Shown here: piece after piece, positions 34,850 to 45,565 of the stretch
How positions within the stretch are numbered: position 1 is the first letter of the stretch
Layout of the letters: each line of letters starts with the position of its first letter
Notes under the pieces: generated by a model
Told to the model about the DNA's origin: nothing
What the model saw: the letters and a program-made list of their open reading frames with translations, nothing else
Databases searched by the model: none
NCBI RefSeq assembly: GCF_000003815.2
Contig: NC_049984.1
Coordinates: 21,258,864 to 21,322,863 of the forward strand
DNA: 64,000 nucleotides
Direction: 5' to 3'
From: Branchiostoma floridae
Lineage: Eukaryota > Chordata > Leptocardii > Amphioxiformes > Branchiostomatidae
Position numbers and translations under genes: made by a program

Positions 34850-36110
34850 ATTTTACCTTTGCCAGAATGGCTAAGGTTAGGTTTTGGATGTGTTTGTGTG
34901 TCTGTGTGTGTGTTAACAGCATAACTCGAGAAGCCTGGGATGGATCCTGATGATATTTGGTAGGTGGGTAGGGATCGGGAAACGAAGGTCAAGTTTGATA
35001 ATGGACCCCCTAGCGGCTTGCTAAGGTACTGCAGCAGAAACTCAAATTTGGATGAAATAACTCTACAACATGTTGACGGATCGTCATGATTTTTGGTATG
35101 TAGATAGAATGAGTGATGACTTACATAATGAGATACTAATTATGCACATCAACAGCTCATTTGCATAATTAATTAGGAAAATTTATAAATGCACAGCATT
35201 CCATGATAGGACTTTCAAACTTGTCACATATGTAGCTGGGAAGGAGAGAAATGGCTATAGATATCAAATATGCAAATGATGACCTCATTTGCATTATTAA
35301 TGAGAAAATATGAACATGTTGACAGATCATCATGTTTTTTGGTATTTAGGTAGCGTAAGTGAAGACCTACATAATGAGATACCAATTATGCAAATCAACA
35401 GCTAATTTGCATTATCAATTAGGAAAAGTACAAAAACCCACTGCATTTCATTATAGTACTTTCATCAAAGTTGTCACATATGTAACTGAGAAAGAGGGAA
35501 GAGAGTAAGGGGTGTATTTTATTAAAGACTGAAAGAGAATAAGTCAAGAATGGATCAAAGGATCATCATGATTTTTGGTATGCTGATAGCTTAAGTAATA
35601 CTTGATACAATTTGATATCGATTAATGGTAACTTGGGATCTAATTTGCATAATCAATGTTGAAATTTTATAAACCAACTCCAAGCATATGATTATAAAGA
35701 AAATGAAATGAGTAACGCATTTGTCTACAGACATCATTCTACATAACAAACCTTGTTATTTGGCAAAGGTATGTGTTCGTGGAACTCTAGTTTTTGGTAT
35801 GTAGGTAGCTTAGATAATGTTTTACAAAATGAAATACTAATTATGCAAAATGAGATCACATTTGCATAATTAATGANNNNNNNNNNNNNNNNNNNNNNNN
35901 NNNNNNNNNNNNNNNNNNNNNNNNNNNNNNNNNNNNNNNNNNNNNNNNNNNNNNNNNNNNNNNNNNNNNNNNNNNNNNNNNNNNNNNNNNNNNNNNNNNN
36001 NNNNNNNNNNNNNNNNNNNNNNNNNNNNNNNNNNNNNNNNNNNNNNNNNNNNNNNNNNNNNNNNNCATACTGAGGACTTAATTTGCGTAATTAAGGTTCT
36101 TTGTTTTCAA
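34850..36110 (-). repeat. Family A repeat on the minus strand, interrupted by a gap
   Basis: GCCAGAATGGCTAAGGTTAG, TGTGTGTCTGTGTGTG, GATATTTGGTAGGTGGGTAG and repeated AATTATGCA/ATTTGCATAAT words match the family. Three near copies of a roughly 220-base AT-rich unit follow (about 35080, 35310 and 35560). N-gap at 35877-36065. Confidence 0.65.
35877..36065. other. Assembly gap (189 N)
   Basis: Unsequenced; lies in AT-rich family A repeat sequence. Confidence 1.
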
Positions 36111-36665
36111 CTGGACAAAATGAATAAATGTAACATATGTGTGTTATTATAGATGGAACATAAACATGATACCAAATATGCAACGTCACGAGTTTTGCTA
36201 TGTAAATAGAGAAAATGAAGTGAATTTCAAACATCAACATCCTAAGATTTTCGGATTCTCCTGTCGAATTTTCCGACAGATGAGCAGGCAAATAGGCATT
36301 TGCCGGTGGGTTCGGCAACCATTTTTCCGACCTCTACATGACATTCTATGGTGAACGAGGGCTGTGCACTTCCTTCTCCACCCTCTCGTCTACTGGCGCA
36401 CTAAGTCTCACAGGACAATAACTACATGCCACGTGTGTGACGGCCCCAGCAGATGCAGCTTTGTTGTTTGGAGTATCCGTCTCGTCCTAGGAGGACTTTT
36501 GACCAAGGATGCAAGGGGTTCCTCCTACCACTGACTCGTGTAAGCGGGTGCCCGAATGTCATGCCCGAACATGCCCCTAAGGCCCTCCACTGCCACAAAG
36601 GCTTGCTACTGCCACTAGCCTAACAGCTACCAGACAGCCTAAGCACAAGTATTGTAATCGCCCAC

Positions 36666-36803
36666 CTTTCGTGAAGAAGAAACACGAAGGTACACCAGGT
36701 GTTGTTGAAGAATCAAAGCAGCATCTCTGCGATTGACACTCAGCTTGAGAAATGCCAGGCCAGCCGCACTCCCGCCGCTGGGTCGGCTCCACCTCGCAGC
36801 GGT
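36666..36803 (-). CDS. Pentraxin-trefoil-Link gene, trefoil (P-type) domain exon
   Basis: On the minus strand the acceptor AACATCAG and donor GTGGGC bound 138 nt, phase 1 at both ends. Residues include RCEVEPTQRRECGWPGIS, then ECQSQRCCFD and VPSCFF. That is the trefoil pattern: Cys, R-x-x-CG-x-PGI, Cys, CCFD, Cys, six cysteines in all. The usual Trp before the last Cys is Ser here (PSCF rather than PWCF). Trefoil domains bind mucin-type glycans or stabilise mucus. The exon joins the pentraxin end in frame (donor at 36926) and the Link exon in frame. Confidence 0.9.
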
Positions 36804-36925
36804 CTGATGTTTCCATTAAAAAATGATAGGGCCACACCAATTTCATTAATTGTTTTTCGGATTTTTTTCAGAACAAAATGGGTCGAATTTCTAAGCGAAG
36901 GTAATAACTTGGCAACATTACTTAC

Positions 36926-37336
36926 TACAGCGATATTGATCAATAGCGGCCAGTCCAAAGACAGTTATGTTAGCTGTNNNNNNNNNNNNNNNNNNNNNNN
37001 NNNNNNNNNNNNNNNNNNNNNNNNNNNNNNNNNNNNNNNNNNNNNNNNNNNNNNNNNNNNNNNNNNNNNNNNNNNNNCTGTGACAGTTCTCCGCTGAAGG
37101 GCTTGATCCGCCTGGAATCCTCCTCCAACTTTGTCTTGATCCTGTGCAAGGATCCATGATCCGCCACTGCGCACTGTACCTCCTATGTTAAGCCCCGAGC
37201 CTGAATCCTGAAGAACGCCGTCAGTGTACATCTGCCAGGCTCCGTCGGCGCTGCGCCAGGTGACACATACTGCATGCCTCTCACTATCCCAAACAGGCAA
37301 TGCAGTACGGGCAGAAACTTTACCTTGTACGAACAG
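36926..37336 (-). CDS. Pentraxin-trefoil-Link gene, pentraxin domain exon 2 (gap and frameshift inside)
   Basis: The exon starts in phase 0 after the acceptor ATTCATTCCAG and ends at the donor GTAAGT (36925), phase 1. It carries the pentraxin signature HAVCVTWRSADGAW, then MYTDG, GGTVRSGG, and the calcium-loop and strand motif AQDQDKVGGGFQADQA. Just after this the frame must shift by one base to read FSGELSQ, the expected next residues. An extra C (G in the plus strand) in the run at about 37097-37099 explains it. A 100-N gap (36978-37077) removes the following part; 17 codons and one base remain beyond it. Confidence 0.85.
36978..37077. other. Assembly gap (100 N) inside the pentraxin exon
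   Basis: Nominal-size gap within coding sequence, so exon length and frame across it are unknown. Confidence 1.
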
Positions 37337-37435
37337 CTGGAATGAATATATATCAAGGACATTGACTCTTATCTTTGAAACTACAGCATATATTCGATAC
37401 AATTCCAAACTCTCCTCTCTTTCTAAATTGAACTA

Positions 37436-37970
37436 GCATTATAAGCTAGAAAATTACATTTCAACCATAAAAAGCATTGACGTTCGTAGGGCAATCAAAC
37501 GACTCAGAATTGGCTGTCACAAATTAAATATAGAAACCGGGAGATTCCAAAAAAAACAACCAGAGGGTTTGTCCATTCTGCCCAGGGCTAATTGAAGGCG
37601 AATATCACTTCATGGTCGTATGTCCCAAATATTCTGATATACGCAATTCTCTATACAGAAGGCTGTCATTTTATACACAAGGGTTTATCTCAATGGACCT
37701 GAAGTGCTATTTTCAAATACACCATGACATGTGACAATACCTACATGGCAGATATAGGAAAATATATCAATTTGGAAGAGGGTTAAAACATTAGAAATTC
37801 CTCAAATGATTGTAACAGCCTCCAATGATTGTAAGAAACTTATCCCACACTACAACTCCTGTATTAGTTATAGAAGCCGTTAGTTAAGCTATAGAACTGT
37901 AGTTATGTAGATGCCCTACTTTGTACCTCTTGCAATTGTTGTGCAATAAAGTTATTATTGTATTGCAAAA
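37436..37970 (+). mobile_element. LINE C-terminal fragment with CxxC/HxxxC knuckle
   Basis: The plus-strand frames read KRLRIGCHKLNIETGRF, then after a frameshift FCPGLIEGEYHFMVVCPKYS, the cysteine-histidine knuckle at the end of one class of non-LTR reverse transcriptase. The 3' end reads TTGTGCAATAAAGTTATTAT. A relative lies at 55200-55775. Confidence 0.7.
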
Positions 37971-38042
37971 CTAAAAGCATTGCAAAAATAAAAGAAGTGG
38001 AGTGGCGAATTAGATAGAAGGGGTTTGTGTTTGGCAACTTAC

Positions 38043-38278
38043 ATCGACTCCCTTCCTTATGCGTCCTTCATTGTAACAATCGTCATTGCAATTGAAGATG
38101 AGTAGCTCATTTGGTTCTTGTTGCACAGCATAGCTGACCAAAGCTGCTTGAGTGTTGGAGCTCATGCCGGTGCGCATGTGCACACATAGAGTAAAACTTC
38201 TCAAGTCCCGAGACAATGTTGTCCCCAACGCAGCGTAGTTATTGACGTTTCGTGGAGTAGGAAAGGTTGTTTTGTACA
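38043..38278 (-). CDS. Pentraxin-trefoil-Link gene, pentraxin domain exon 1
   Basis: On the minus strand the acceptor TTTGGTACTGCAG and donor GTAAGT bound 236 nt, phase 1 in and phase 0 out. The residues VYKTTFPTPRNVNNYAAL, RDLRSFTLCVHMRT and AALVSYAVQQEPNELLIF match the first half of a pentraxin fold, including the first conserved Cys (the partner of the HAVC Cys in the next exon). Pentraxins bind phosphocholine or microbial surfaces with calcium, usually as pentamers. Here the fold is tethered to the membrane. Confidence 0.9.
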
Positions 38279-38369
38279 CTGCAGTACCAAAGGAAAACGC
38301 AAGGTAAATCATTCTCCCTCTTATATTTGGACCGGAAATGCAAAGGGTTCCCTACCATAAAAAACATAC

Positions 38370-38438
38370 CTGTCGTGATGTTAGTGTAGTGATCTGGTGC
38401 AGCAGAGGAGAGTTCCGATGAAGAGGAAAATTCAGGAG
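38370..38438 (-). CDS. Pentraxin-trefoil-Link gene, Ser/Thr-rich stalk exon
   Basis: The donor GACAG|GTATG gives phase 1 out, and joins the pentraxin exon as T-V-Y in frame. The residues PEFSSSSELSSAAPDHYT then NITT form a mucin-like, glycosylatable stalk. The acceptor is taken at CTGCAG before 38438, but the frame stays open upstream until the gypsy remnant begins. The start and the phase match to the exon at 41374 are therefore uncertain. Confidence 0.55.
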
Positions 38439-38479
38439 CTGCAGTTGTCCACGTTGTAGAAGATATTGGGAGTCTGCGA

Positions 38480-40546
38480 GCATTCTCAGTCGGGGGCGAC
38501 TCAAATGGCATAGCTGCCCGATGGAAGAGATGGAAAAGAAGTTTTGGACTGTATCTAGTCGGCAAAGGCATCAAAGAAGACGATCGAGCAGAAGAAAGCA
38601 CTGCTTCTACATTCAGCAGGTATGTCAGTTCAGGACATCTTCTATACAAAGGTAGAGGAAAAAACACGAAGACATAGAAGCAAACAATAAAAATACTGGA
38701 TGACATACCAAAGTCGAACGTGGCGTTCGAGCGACATGTGTTCAGGCAGAACAAGTCAGAGAGTGTATCAAGACCGGTAACTGGGAGGAGTCTCCAGTAA
38801 AGTCGTACGCACATGTGAACAAAGAACTGACGGTGTACGGGATGCTCGTGTTGAGGTACGCGAATCATCATCCCGAAGAACCTCAGACAAAGCGTTGTTG
38901 ATCTTGCACACGAAGGACACCAAGGCGCCAGGAAGACCAAAGAAATACTGAGAAGGAAGGTCTGGTGGCCAAAGATGGAAACTGACGCTGAAGGAAAATG
39001 CAAGAGTTGCCACGGATGTCAGGTGGTTGGAGAAAACATGCCGCCAATGGCAAGGGTACAATCACGCACGGGACCATGGCAAGCTTGTGGAGTAGACTTA
39101 CCGACCGAAGAGAACATACTTGTAATAGTGGATTATTACAGCCGATACTTTGAAGTTGCGATTATGAAGTCAACGTCGAGCAGAAAGGCTATCGAACAGT
39201 TGGGAACAATATTCGCAAGGTTTGGGAATCCAAACACGATACGAACAGACAACTGGCCACAATTCACAATGCAGGGTTAAAAGAGTTCCTGCAAGAACAA
39301 GGCATCGAACACCACAAAGTTGAGAGACAGAACAGAACCTTGATGAAAGCCATTAGAATCGCGCGAGTGGAAGGGAAGGACTGAACTGAACAAGTATCTG
39401 CAGGCATATCGCTCAACATGTGTACAACAGTAGTACAATATTGTTCACCATTGCTAGCCAGCATGTCAGATTCGAATGTGAGAAAACTGCAGATAGTACA
39501 AAATAGAGCGTGTAGACTGTTATTAAAATGTACATCGGACAGACTGTTATTAAAATGTATCTTGAGCTTGGTTGGCCTACAGTGAGAAAGAGATTCTCTT
39601 TAAGTACTCTGATTATGTTCTTTAAAATCCTCACTAGCCACGAACCACAAAATGTGTACAATTCCTTCATACCAGTTAATTCATCCCACATGTATAATAC
39701 TAGATTTTCTGTATCCAACAACTTCAGACTACCCAAACCTAAAACAAACAGTGGAAAACGTACCTTCCTGTACCGAGCAATTATGCTCTGGAACTCATTG
39801 CCATCTAACATTAAGTCACTGTATACACTGTCCAGTTTTAAACAAGCCATCTCAAACATTGTCATCTAGACCTCTGACCTCTAGACACTGTGCTCTATTG
39901 TAAATACTTTGTGATTGTTGCATTTTTAAAAATGTATATATCATGTTGATTGTCATGTTGATTGAACCTTGGAAGATTAGCCCGTAAGAGCTAAAAGGTT
40001 TCTTAATAAACAATAAACAACAACAATATCACAGGTGACCACGGGAGAAACTCCATACAAACTCATGTTTGGTCGGGTGATGCGATAAAAACTGCCAGAA
40101 ATGCCAAAAGAACCAACCCTGCTGAACGAAGAAGTTCGAGATAGAGATTTCAACAGGATCTAGGAAGATTGCTGGAAAAGAATATGCAGACAAGAGGAGA
40201 CGCGCCTCCGAGAACAACCTAGAACCAGATGACTTGATCTTCATCAGACAAGAAAAGAAAGACGTCTACAAACTACACTCTGTCGAGTTATCCGAAAGAA
40301 TGGAGAGGACGTAACGTTCAGAATTGCAGAAGGGAACGTGGTGAAACGGAACGCGTCATTTGTGAAGACGTACAACCAGCGCCAGTAGGAGACGAAACTG
40401 CCAGCGACGGCAGAGACAACGGCGACAGCAGAATCGTCAGACGGCGAGACGACATCGGCCGCAGAAACAGCGATGGCAGAGACAACGACTGCCATCAGTT
40501 ATGTGACACGTTCAGGCCGGGTATCGAAACCGCTTGAAAGACTGAA

Positions 40547-40583
<37 letters not shown>

Positions 40584-40848
40584 TAAAAGTTTGCGTGATG
40601 TTCTTAGTGAGGTTTTGGGTAACCCAAAGTTTGGGAAACTGAGGAGGGATGTAGTGACATACATGGAGTACCAGCTAATTTGCATGGTTCCTTGACACGC
40701 CACGCCAGACACACTAGACCTCTTTGTAGTATATGAACAGTAGGAAGAAGGACACAGAAAGAAGCAGAATTGAGTTATAGAGCTAGGAGACGGACGTGGG
40801 TGCGAGTGCTCTTTGTTTTAGTCTTTTCAATATATAGAGGACTCCACA
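38480..40848 (+). mobile_element. Ty3/gypsy retrotransposon remnant, 5' truncated and internally deleted
   Basis: In order on the plus strand: gag-like RWKRWKRSFGLYLVGKGIK, then with shifts LLLHSAGMSVQDIFY and NVAFERHVFRQ; a deletion of most of pol; the integrase zinc finger (HEGH with CKSCHGC); the integrase core (VDLPTEEN, VDYYSRYFEVAI, RTDNWPQFT, where Trp replaces the usual Gly); ERQNR; then after a nested LINE TTGETPYKLMFGR, KEYADKRRRASENN and a final TRSGRVSKPLERL. A (TA)n tract (40549-40578) and a possible 3' LTR follow (40650-40848, TGTAG ... CCACA). Stops and frameshifts make it dead. It sits in an intron of the pentraxin gene. Confidence 0.85.
39442..40022 (+). mobile_element. LINE fragment inserted in the gypsy remnant
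   Basis: The fragment encodes KLQIVQNRACRLLLKC, then after a frameshift MYLELGWPTVRKRFSL through KRTFLYRAIMLWNSLP and SSFKQ, the C-terminus of a CR1/L2-like reverse transcriptase ORF. It ends in AATAAACAATAAACAACAAC. The heptamer ACAATAT flanks it (39435-39441 and 40023-40029), a plausible target duplication. Confidence 0.8.
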
Positions 40849-41373
40849 GTTAGTAGCTAAGTTTCAAGTGCATAATGATGAAAGCTACGAACTCACGGTT
40901 GCGCAAATTGATATCTACTAACGATCTGTAGTTTAACTTAATATTTAAAAAAATTATTTTTCATTTAGATGAAAACAAATATTTTCTAATTGCTACAGAT
41001 AATTAGTAGGTATCAAAGTGCTGTATTTTTTCATAGAAAAAAATACAAGGGGCAATAAAATCTCTTGATATCATCAACATGGGCCCAAAATCAAATTTAG
41101 AATTCTTTCATGCCCATCTATCAATATTCGTTACGGCTTCATTCTTTCTTAATTCATTAATGCGAAAACAATGGAAGGTCCAAATGCCAATTTTGCCCAC
41201 CTAAATACCGTATGGACACTATTGATAATCTTAAGGCTTGGTTAGACTTGGACCAGGCAACACGTACGCCCGGAATGATTATACATTACAATCCATCCAG
41301 AGGTTCTAAAGCCATGCTGACAACAAATAAACGTACCCTGTGAGCTGTTGAAGATTGTTGATGTTGTATGTAC

Positions 41374-41406
41374 CTCTTCCATATAGGAGCCAGTGGTGGA
41401 TACCAT
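41374..41406 (-). CDS. Pentraxin-trefoil-Link gene, candidate 33-nt stalk exon
   Basis: CTTCACAG and GTACAT bound 33 nt on the minus strand in phase 0 at both ends, giving MVSTTGSYMEE. It follows the transmembrane exon in frame, but the next exon found needs phase 1, so an intermediate exon is missing or this one is false. Confidence 0.35.
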
Positions 41407-41462
41407 CTGTGAAGACATATCAATTCAGATTAATCAGCTAAAATGTATGCTAACTCACCTGC

Positions 41463-41896
41463 TTAACCCTATCTAAACCGGGCATTTTTGGATTCCTGGG
41501 GGGGGGGCGGCTCTTTTAATACCCCACCCCCCATCTTAAGTTCAAAACGGATTGGGTTAACATCACCAAATTTAGAGGGGATGATGTACTGGTAAAGTTT
41601 AATTAAAATGTTTGAATATGAATCTAACTTAAACTTACACTGGATGTAAATGATAGAGATTAACAATGGTGGTCTAGCAATAAAACCATGAAAATTCATA
41701 ATTCAAACTGAAATTATTAAATTTGGTAAAATATGCCTGGCAGAACCCCGTTTTTACAAATTTACAAACTAAAAATTCACAGAATTGTTGCCAACAAGAT
41801 TTTAGGAAAAGTCACCAAGCACACGTCGTTCGGCAGTTGTACGACGTCAAATTTGCCGCAGGCACTTTTAGCCCTCCCCCCTCTAGATAGGGTTAA
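41463..41896. mobile_element. piggyBac-type MITE, copy 1
   Basis: It starts TTAACCCTATCTA and ends TAGATAGGGTTAA, exact inverted termini at TTAA targets. G- or C-runs lie just inside each end. No transposase. Confidence 0.85.
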
Positions 41897-42547
41897 ATAG
41901 ATCTCGAGATCATTGTTTATTCATTTTAACGTTGTGAGCCAGCGTAACAACTTGCAACGACTTATCACGAAAAGGATAGGGAGGAATAATACCCATCCGT
42001 CAATGAGAAAAATAGACTGGTCTCCCACTCAAGACACGTCAATCACCGGACCATCTAGTTGTCCTTTAATCTCTAAGCAGATTCTACAATGTCATACGAT
42101 AGTACTAAACTGGCCAAGGAGTGTAGTCAGCCAAGAGGTGTCCATTTGCCAGGTAGCAAAACACACTCCTAAGCCGGCTTCACTCCTCTGGCAACTTCTT
42201 CTATCCGACCCGGGTGCTGTAGACACGTGATTTTCCCAACGTATGACGTCAGTACTTGTTCAAAGTTCGTCGGAAGTCGGTACCTCCCACCGTCCAGCTT
42301 TTCTAACGGATTTACCGAGACCACGAGATATGCATTAGACCACTTCTAGGGATTAATAATGGATGTTGGAAATTATTTTTACCATAAGTAGAGAAAATGT
42401 TGCTGTCTATCTACATGTATCTATCAGGGGACAGATAGCTGAATATATTTAGATATTCTAGATATTAGGTTGAACATGTGCAGTGAGTGTTATTTCCTGA
42501 GTTGAAGAACGTCGTATTTATCACATTATGTTATTTACTAAAAACTT
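41897..42547. other. Intronic stretch, no exon seen
   Basis: A 105-codon plus-strand frame (41913-42230) has no domain and lies antisense within the minus-strand gene. Confidence 0.35.
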
Positions 42548-42764
42548 ATAACGTTAGTTCACCTTTATCCATAGGGTAACCTCTATCCATTGTATATAAA
42601 AATAGCGTATTTGGGGATAGTTAAGTTGATAGAAGGTAGTTTCACATTGCAATATCTTGAAAATGCTAACATTTGAAACCCACGTCGTTGACCTGAAATC
42701 ATAAATTCTCAGTTTTTGAACAACGAATTTAGGCTGCCCACGGATTAAGGTGAACTAGTGTTAT
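42548..42764. mobile_element. MITE with TAGTTCACCTT termini, next to a splice donor
   Basis: The left end ATAACGTTAGTTCACCTTTATCC and the right end (minus-strand ATAACACTAGTTCACCTT) are inverted. A second copy lies at 49701-49937. The right end stops 12 bases from the minus-strand donor of the transmembrane exon. Confidence 0.7.
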
Positions 42765-42776
42765 ACTAATACCCAC

Positions 42777-42892
42777 CTCTTGTGTGTCTTGTGCAATTAT
42801 GTTGATTTGCAAGCAGGCAAACGTAATTAGCGTTCCACAACCAATCAGTATAGCCAGGATGGTGGATACGATGCAGATCTTTCGAAACTGAC
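42777..42892 (-). CDS. Pentraxin-trefoil-Link gene, transmembrane exon
   Basis: On the minus strand the acceptor CGTTTTGCAG and donor GTGGGT bound 116 nt, phase 1 in and phase 0 out, exactly fitting the phase-1 donor at 45566. Residues: QFRKIC, then a hydrophobic helix (IVSTILAILIGCGTLITFAC), then LQINIIAQDTQE. Basic residues before the helix indicate a type II orientation with the pentraxin, trefoil and Link parts outside. Confidence 0.85.
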
Positions 42893-42989
42893 CTGCAAAA
42901 CGACATATCAAAACAGTTTCATTATCTTAAGAGGAACAAACATGCAGACTGGAATGTGTTCGAATTAAACGAAAACTTACGAGCGTATA

Positions 42990-43946
42990 TTAACCCTATT
43001 CAGACCGGGCTTTTTTGGTCATCCCTGGACCGGGGGGGGGGGGGGCTTTTGAGGCCCTCCACTTCTAAGTCCTATAACTCTAAAACGACGTGCCGTAGGG
43101 CCACCAAATTTTAAGGACATGATGTCGACATAATATCTGACAAGTATGTGACGTCTGACGTTACATTGATGTAAGATGACGTAATTATGACGTCATCAAT
43201 TTGATTATATTGGCCGGACCCATGAAAAAAGGGTTTTTCTCAGAAAACTTCGAGTTATGCTTCAAAAATGTAACAACAAGTGCAGATAACAGAATAATAA
43301 TGTTTATTACGACCTGTGTTGCCAATAGCAACATCGATAACGTCAAAATGACGTCACAAAATGACGTCATGCACATCTAAGATACGAGTTGGGCTTCGCC
43401 ATATTATATCCACCACCTTGAATTTTTTAAAATCCTTTTTTTGCAACAAATAATCACAAAGGGCAATGGAAATAGACTAAATTCATTCATTTAGATGGTT
43501 TTTGATGAAAAAATACCAGGTAGTTACAAATTCTAAGGGACAATTAGCTTGTTATTCTTGATCTGGCTATACGGTCCGCTATCTTGGATTTTGGGCTGAT
43601 GACGTCATCAAATTAGCATAATTTATGCATATATAATTATAAAAGATATGCTAAATAATATAAGATTTTATTCATGTTACAAAATAGCAGTAATATAACA
43701 AATAAATGTGAAAAATACATTGTGAGAAAAATAGTGATTTTTGGCAAAACAGCCTGTCAACAAACGGTTGCCATGGCAACACGAAAAAATGGAAAATTTC
43801 TCAAAGTTCGTAAAATTGTTGCCAACAATATTTTAGGAAAACTCACCAAATTTGGTGGCTCTAGCGTAAGCCGTTCTGGCGTTCTAGGACATCGAAGTTA
43901 CCGCGGGCCTCAAAAGCCCCCCCCCCCCCCGTCTGAATAGGGTTAA
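42990..43946. mobile_element. piggyBac-type MITE, copy 2
   Basis: TTAACCCTATTCAGACCGGG at the left and CTGAATAGGGTTAA at the right. The inside carries G-runs, GACGTCAT repeats and a TCTTGGATTTTGGG stretch typical of the family. Confidence 0.85.
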
Positions 43947-44830
43947 CCCTATCCAGACTGAGGGGTGGGGGGGTAAAAGTGCCTGCGCCAACTTTGACCT
44001 CCCATAGCTCCCGAACGGCTTGTGCTAGAACAACCAAACTTGGTGAGTTTTCCTAAAATATTCTTGGCAACAATCTAAAAAAATGGGTAAGCTTATGATC
44101 CTTTGTGTTGCCATGGTAAAGGGTTTCTGAAAGGCACATTTTAGAAAAATCACTAATTTGGGTTTAAACAATGGGATTTTAAGATTTTCTTGCTAAACTA
44201 AACTTCGTTTCATATATCTTTAATATCTTACACATCTTAGTTGAACATTTATAATCAAATATTCATAAATTATGCTAATGATATGACGTAATCGGTCAAA
44301 ATCAAAGATGGCCGACAATTGCATGATTTAAAGTTTAACAATTAAGCTTATTTTCACTCAGATTTCATCACTACGTGGTATTTTCTTACAGAAAACATTC
44401 ATGTGCCCGTTTATAATCCATTCCATGGATTTTTAGCATTATATGTTGAAAAAAACGTTAAAATTTAAGGTTGATAATCCAAGATGGCGGATAGCTAAAC
44501 TACAGATGACGTCATTCTATGACGTCACTTTGACGTCATTAAGTCGGCTTTTGACAACAGAAGTTTTATAACACTTAAATATTAATAACAAACCTTTAGT
44601 TGGAATTTTTAGTGAGATATTTAGGTAATATGGGAATTCCCCGTTTTAGCCAAAAATATCAATTAATGACGTCTTAATCACGTCATATTACGTCATAATG
44701 ATATAGAAAACTTCGGGAATGATAAAACTCGATGAGCACACACCCCCGTGCAAATTTGATTATCGTACAGTAAGCCGTTTTGAAAATACGAAGGGGGGGG
44801 GGGTCAAAAGAGCCCTTGTAAACCCATTTA
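43943..44830. mobile_element. piggyBac-type MITE, copy 3, joined to copy 2 at a shared TTAA
   Basis: It begins TTAACCCTATCCAGACTG, using the terminal TTAA of copy 2. Family landmarks (GTTGCCATGG, AAGATGGCGG, GACGTCATT, a G-run near 44797) follow. No right TTAA terminus was found, so it is truncated or its end near 44830 is diverged. Confidence 0.7.
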
Positions 44831-45565
44831 TGTCGTATAAATTTTCTTACTTTTAAAAGCTGTAAGGGTAACTACTCAACTTAAGTGTACCCAACTAATA
44901 GAAATCAGCAAGATATTTCAAACACTTTTTGATAAAGTGCATATCAGCCAATTGCTAATGAAGATCATTAAAGGCCATATTGTCTTAAAGATATACAACG
45001 GACAATACAAAAAGTAGATTTTGCTACCATTTCTTTACATAGTAAGCTAAATCTGCCTTCAAGCATTGAGTACCAAGGCTAAGAGAGAGAAGTTGCAACA
45101 TCAATGCATCATACAAACATGTCTACAAACTGTGATCTTCCTACATGGACCTCCATGCTTCCTAGGGAAACACGCCCACATCTGGCATATCAATGTCTTG
45201 TGTGCCTAACTGCAAACTGGGGTGTCTGATGACAGTTTCACCATAGTTTTTGTAAAATGTAATCTTTGCAAGATTTCTTGCAGTTTTGAAGGGAATGTAA
45301 CCTCTGCTTATTGATATTCTACAAAATAGACTAAGTGCATGATTATATCCTATTCCGAAGTGAAAAACATTGAGTGTTTTCAAAGAAAAAGACCTTCCCC
45401 TGTAGCCAGCCTGGAGTGTGATGGACTCATTACCCCAACCCCTAGCTATAGGGTGCCTACTGGAGGTCTGGAAGTTGTTGTTTACAGCCAGGAGGGTCTA
45501 ATCCTGGTAGTCACTCCAAACAAATTACGTCGTATACATTTACGAAGAAAATTTATCCAACTTAC

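Noticed and set aside
38239-39003. A 254-codon minus-strand frame as one exon
   Set aside because: It is mostly antisense to gypsy gag and integrase; only the short part 38370-38438 has splice support as a stalk exon.
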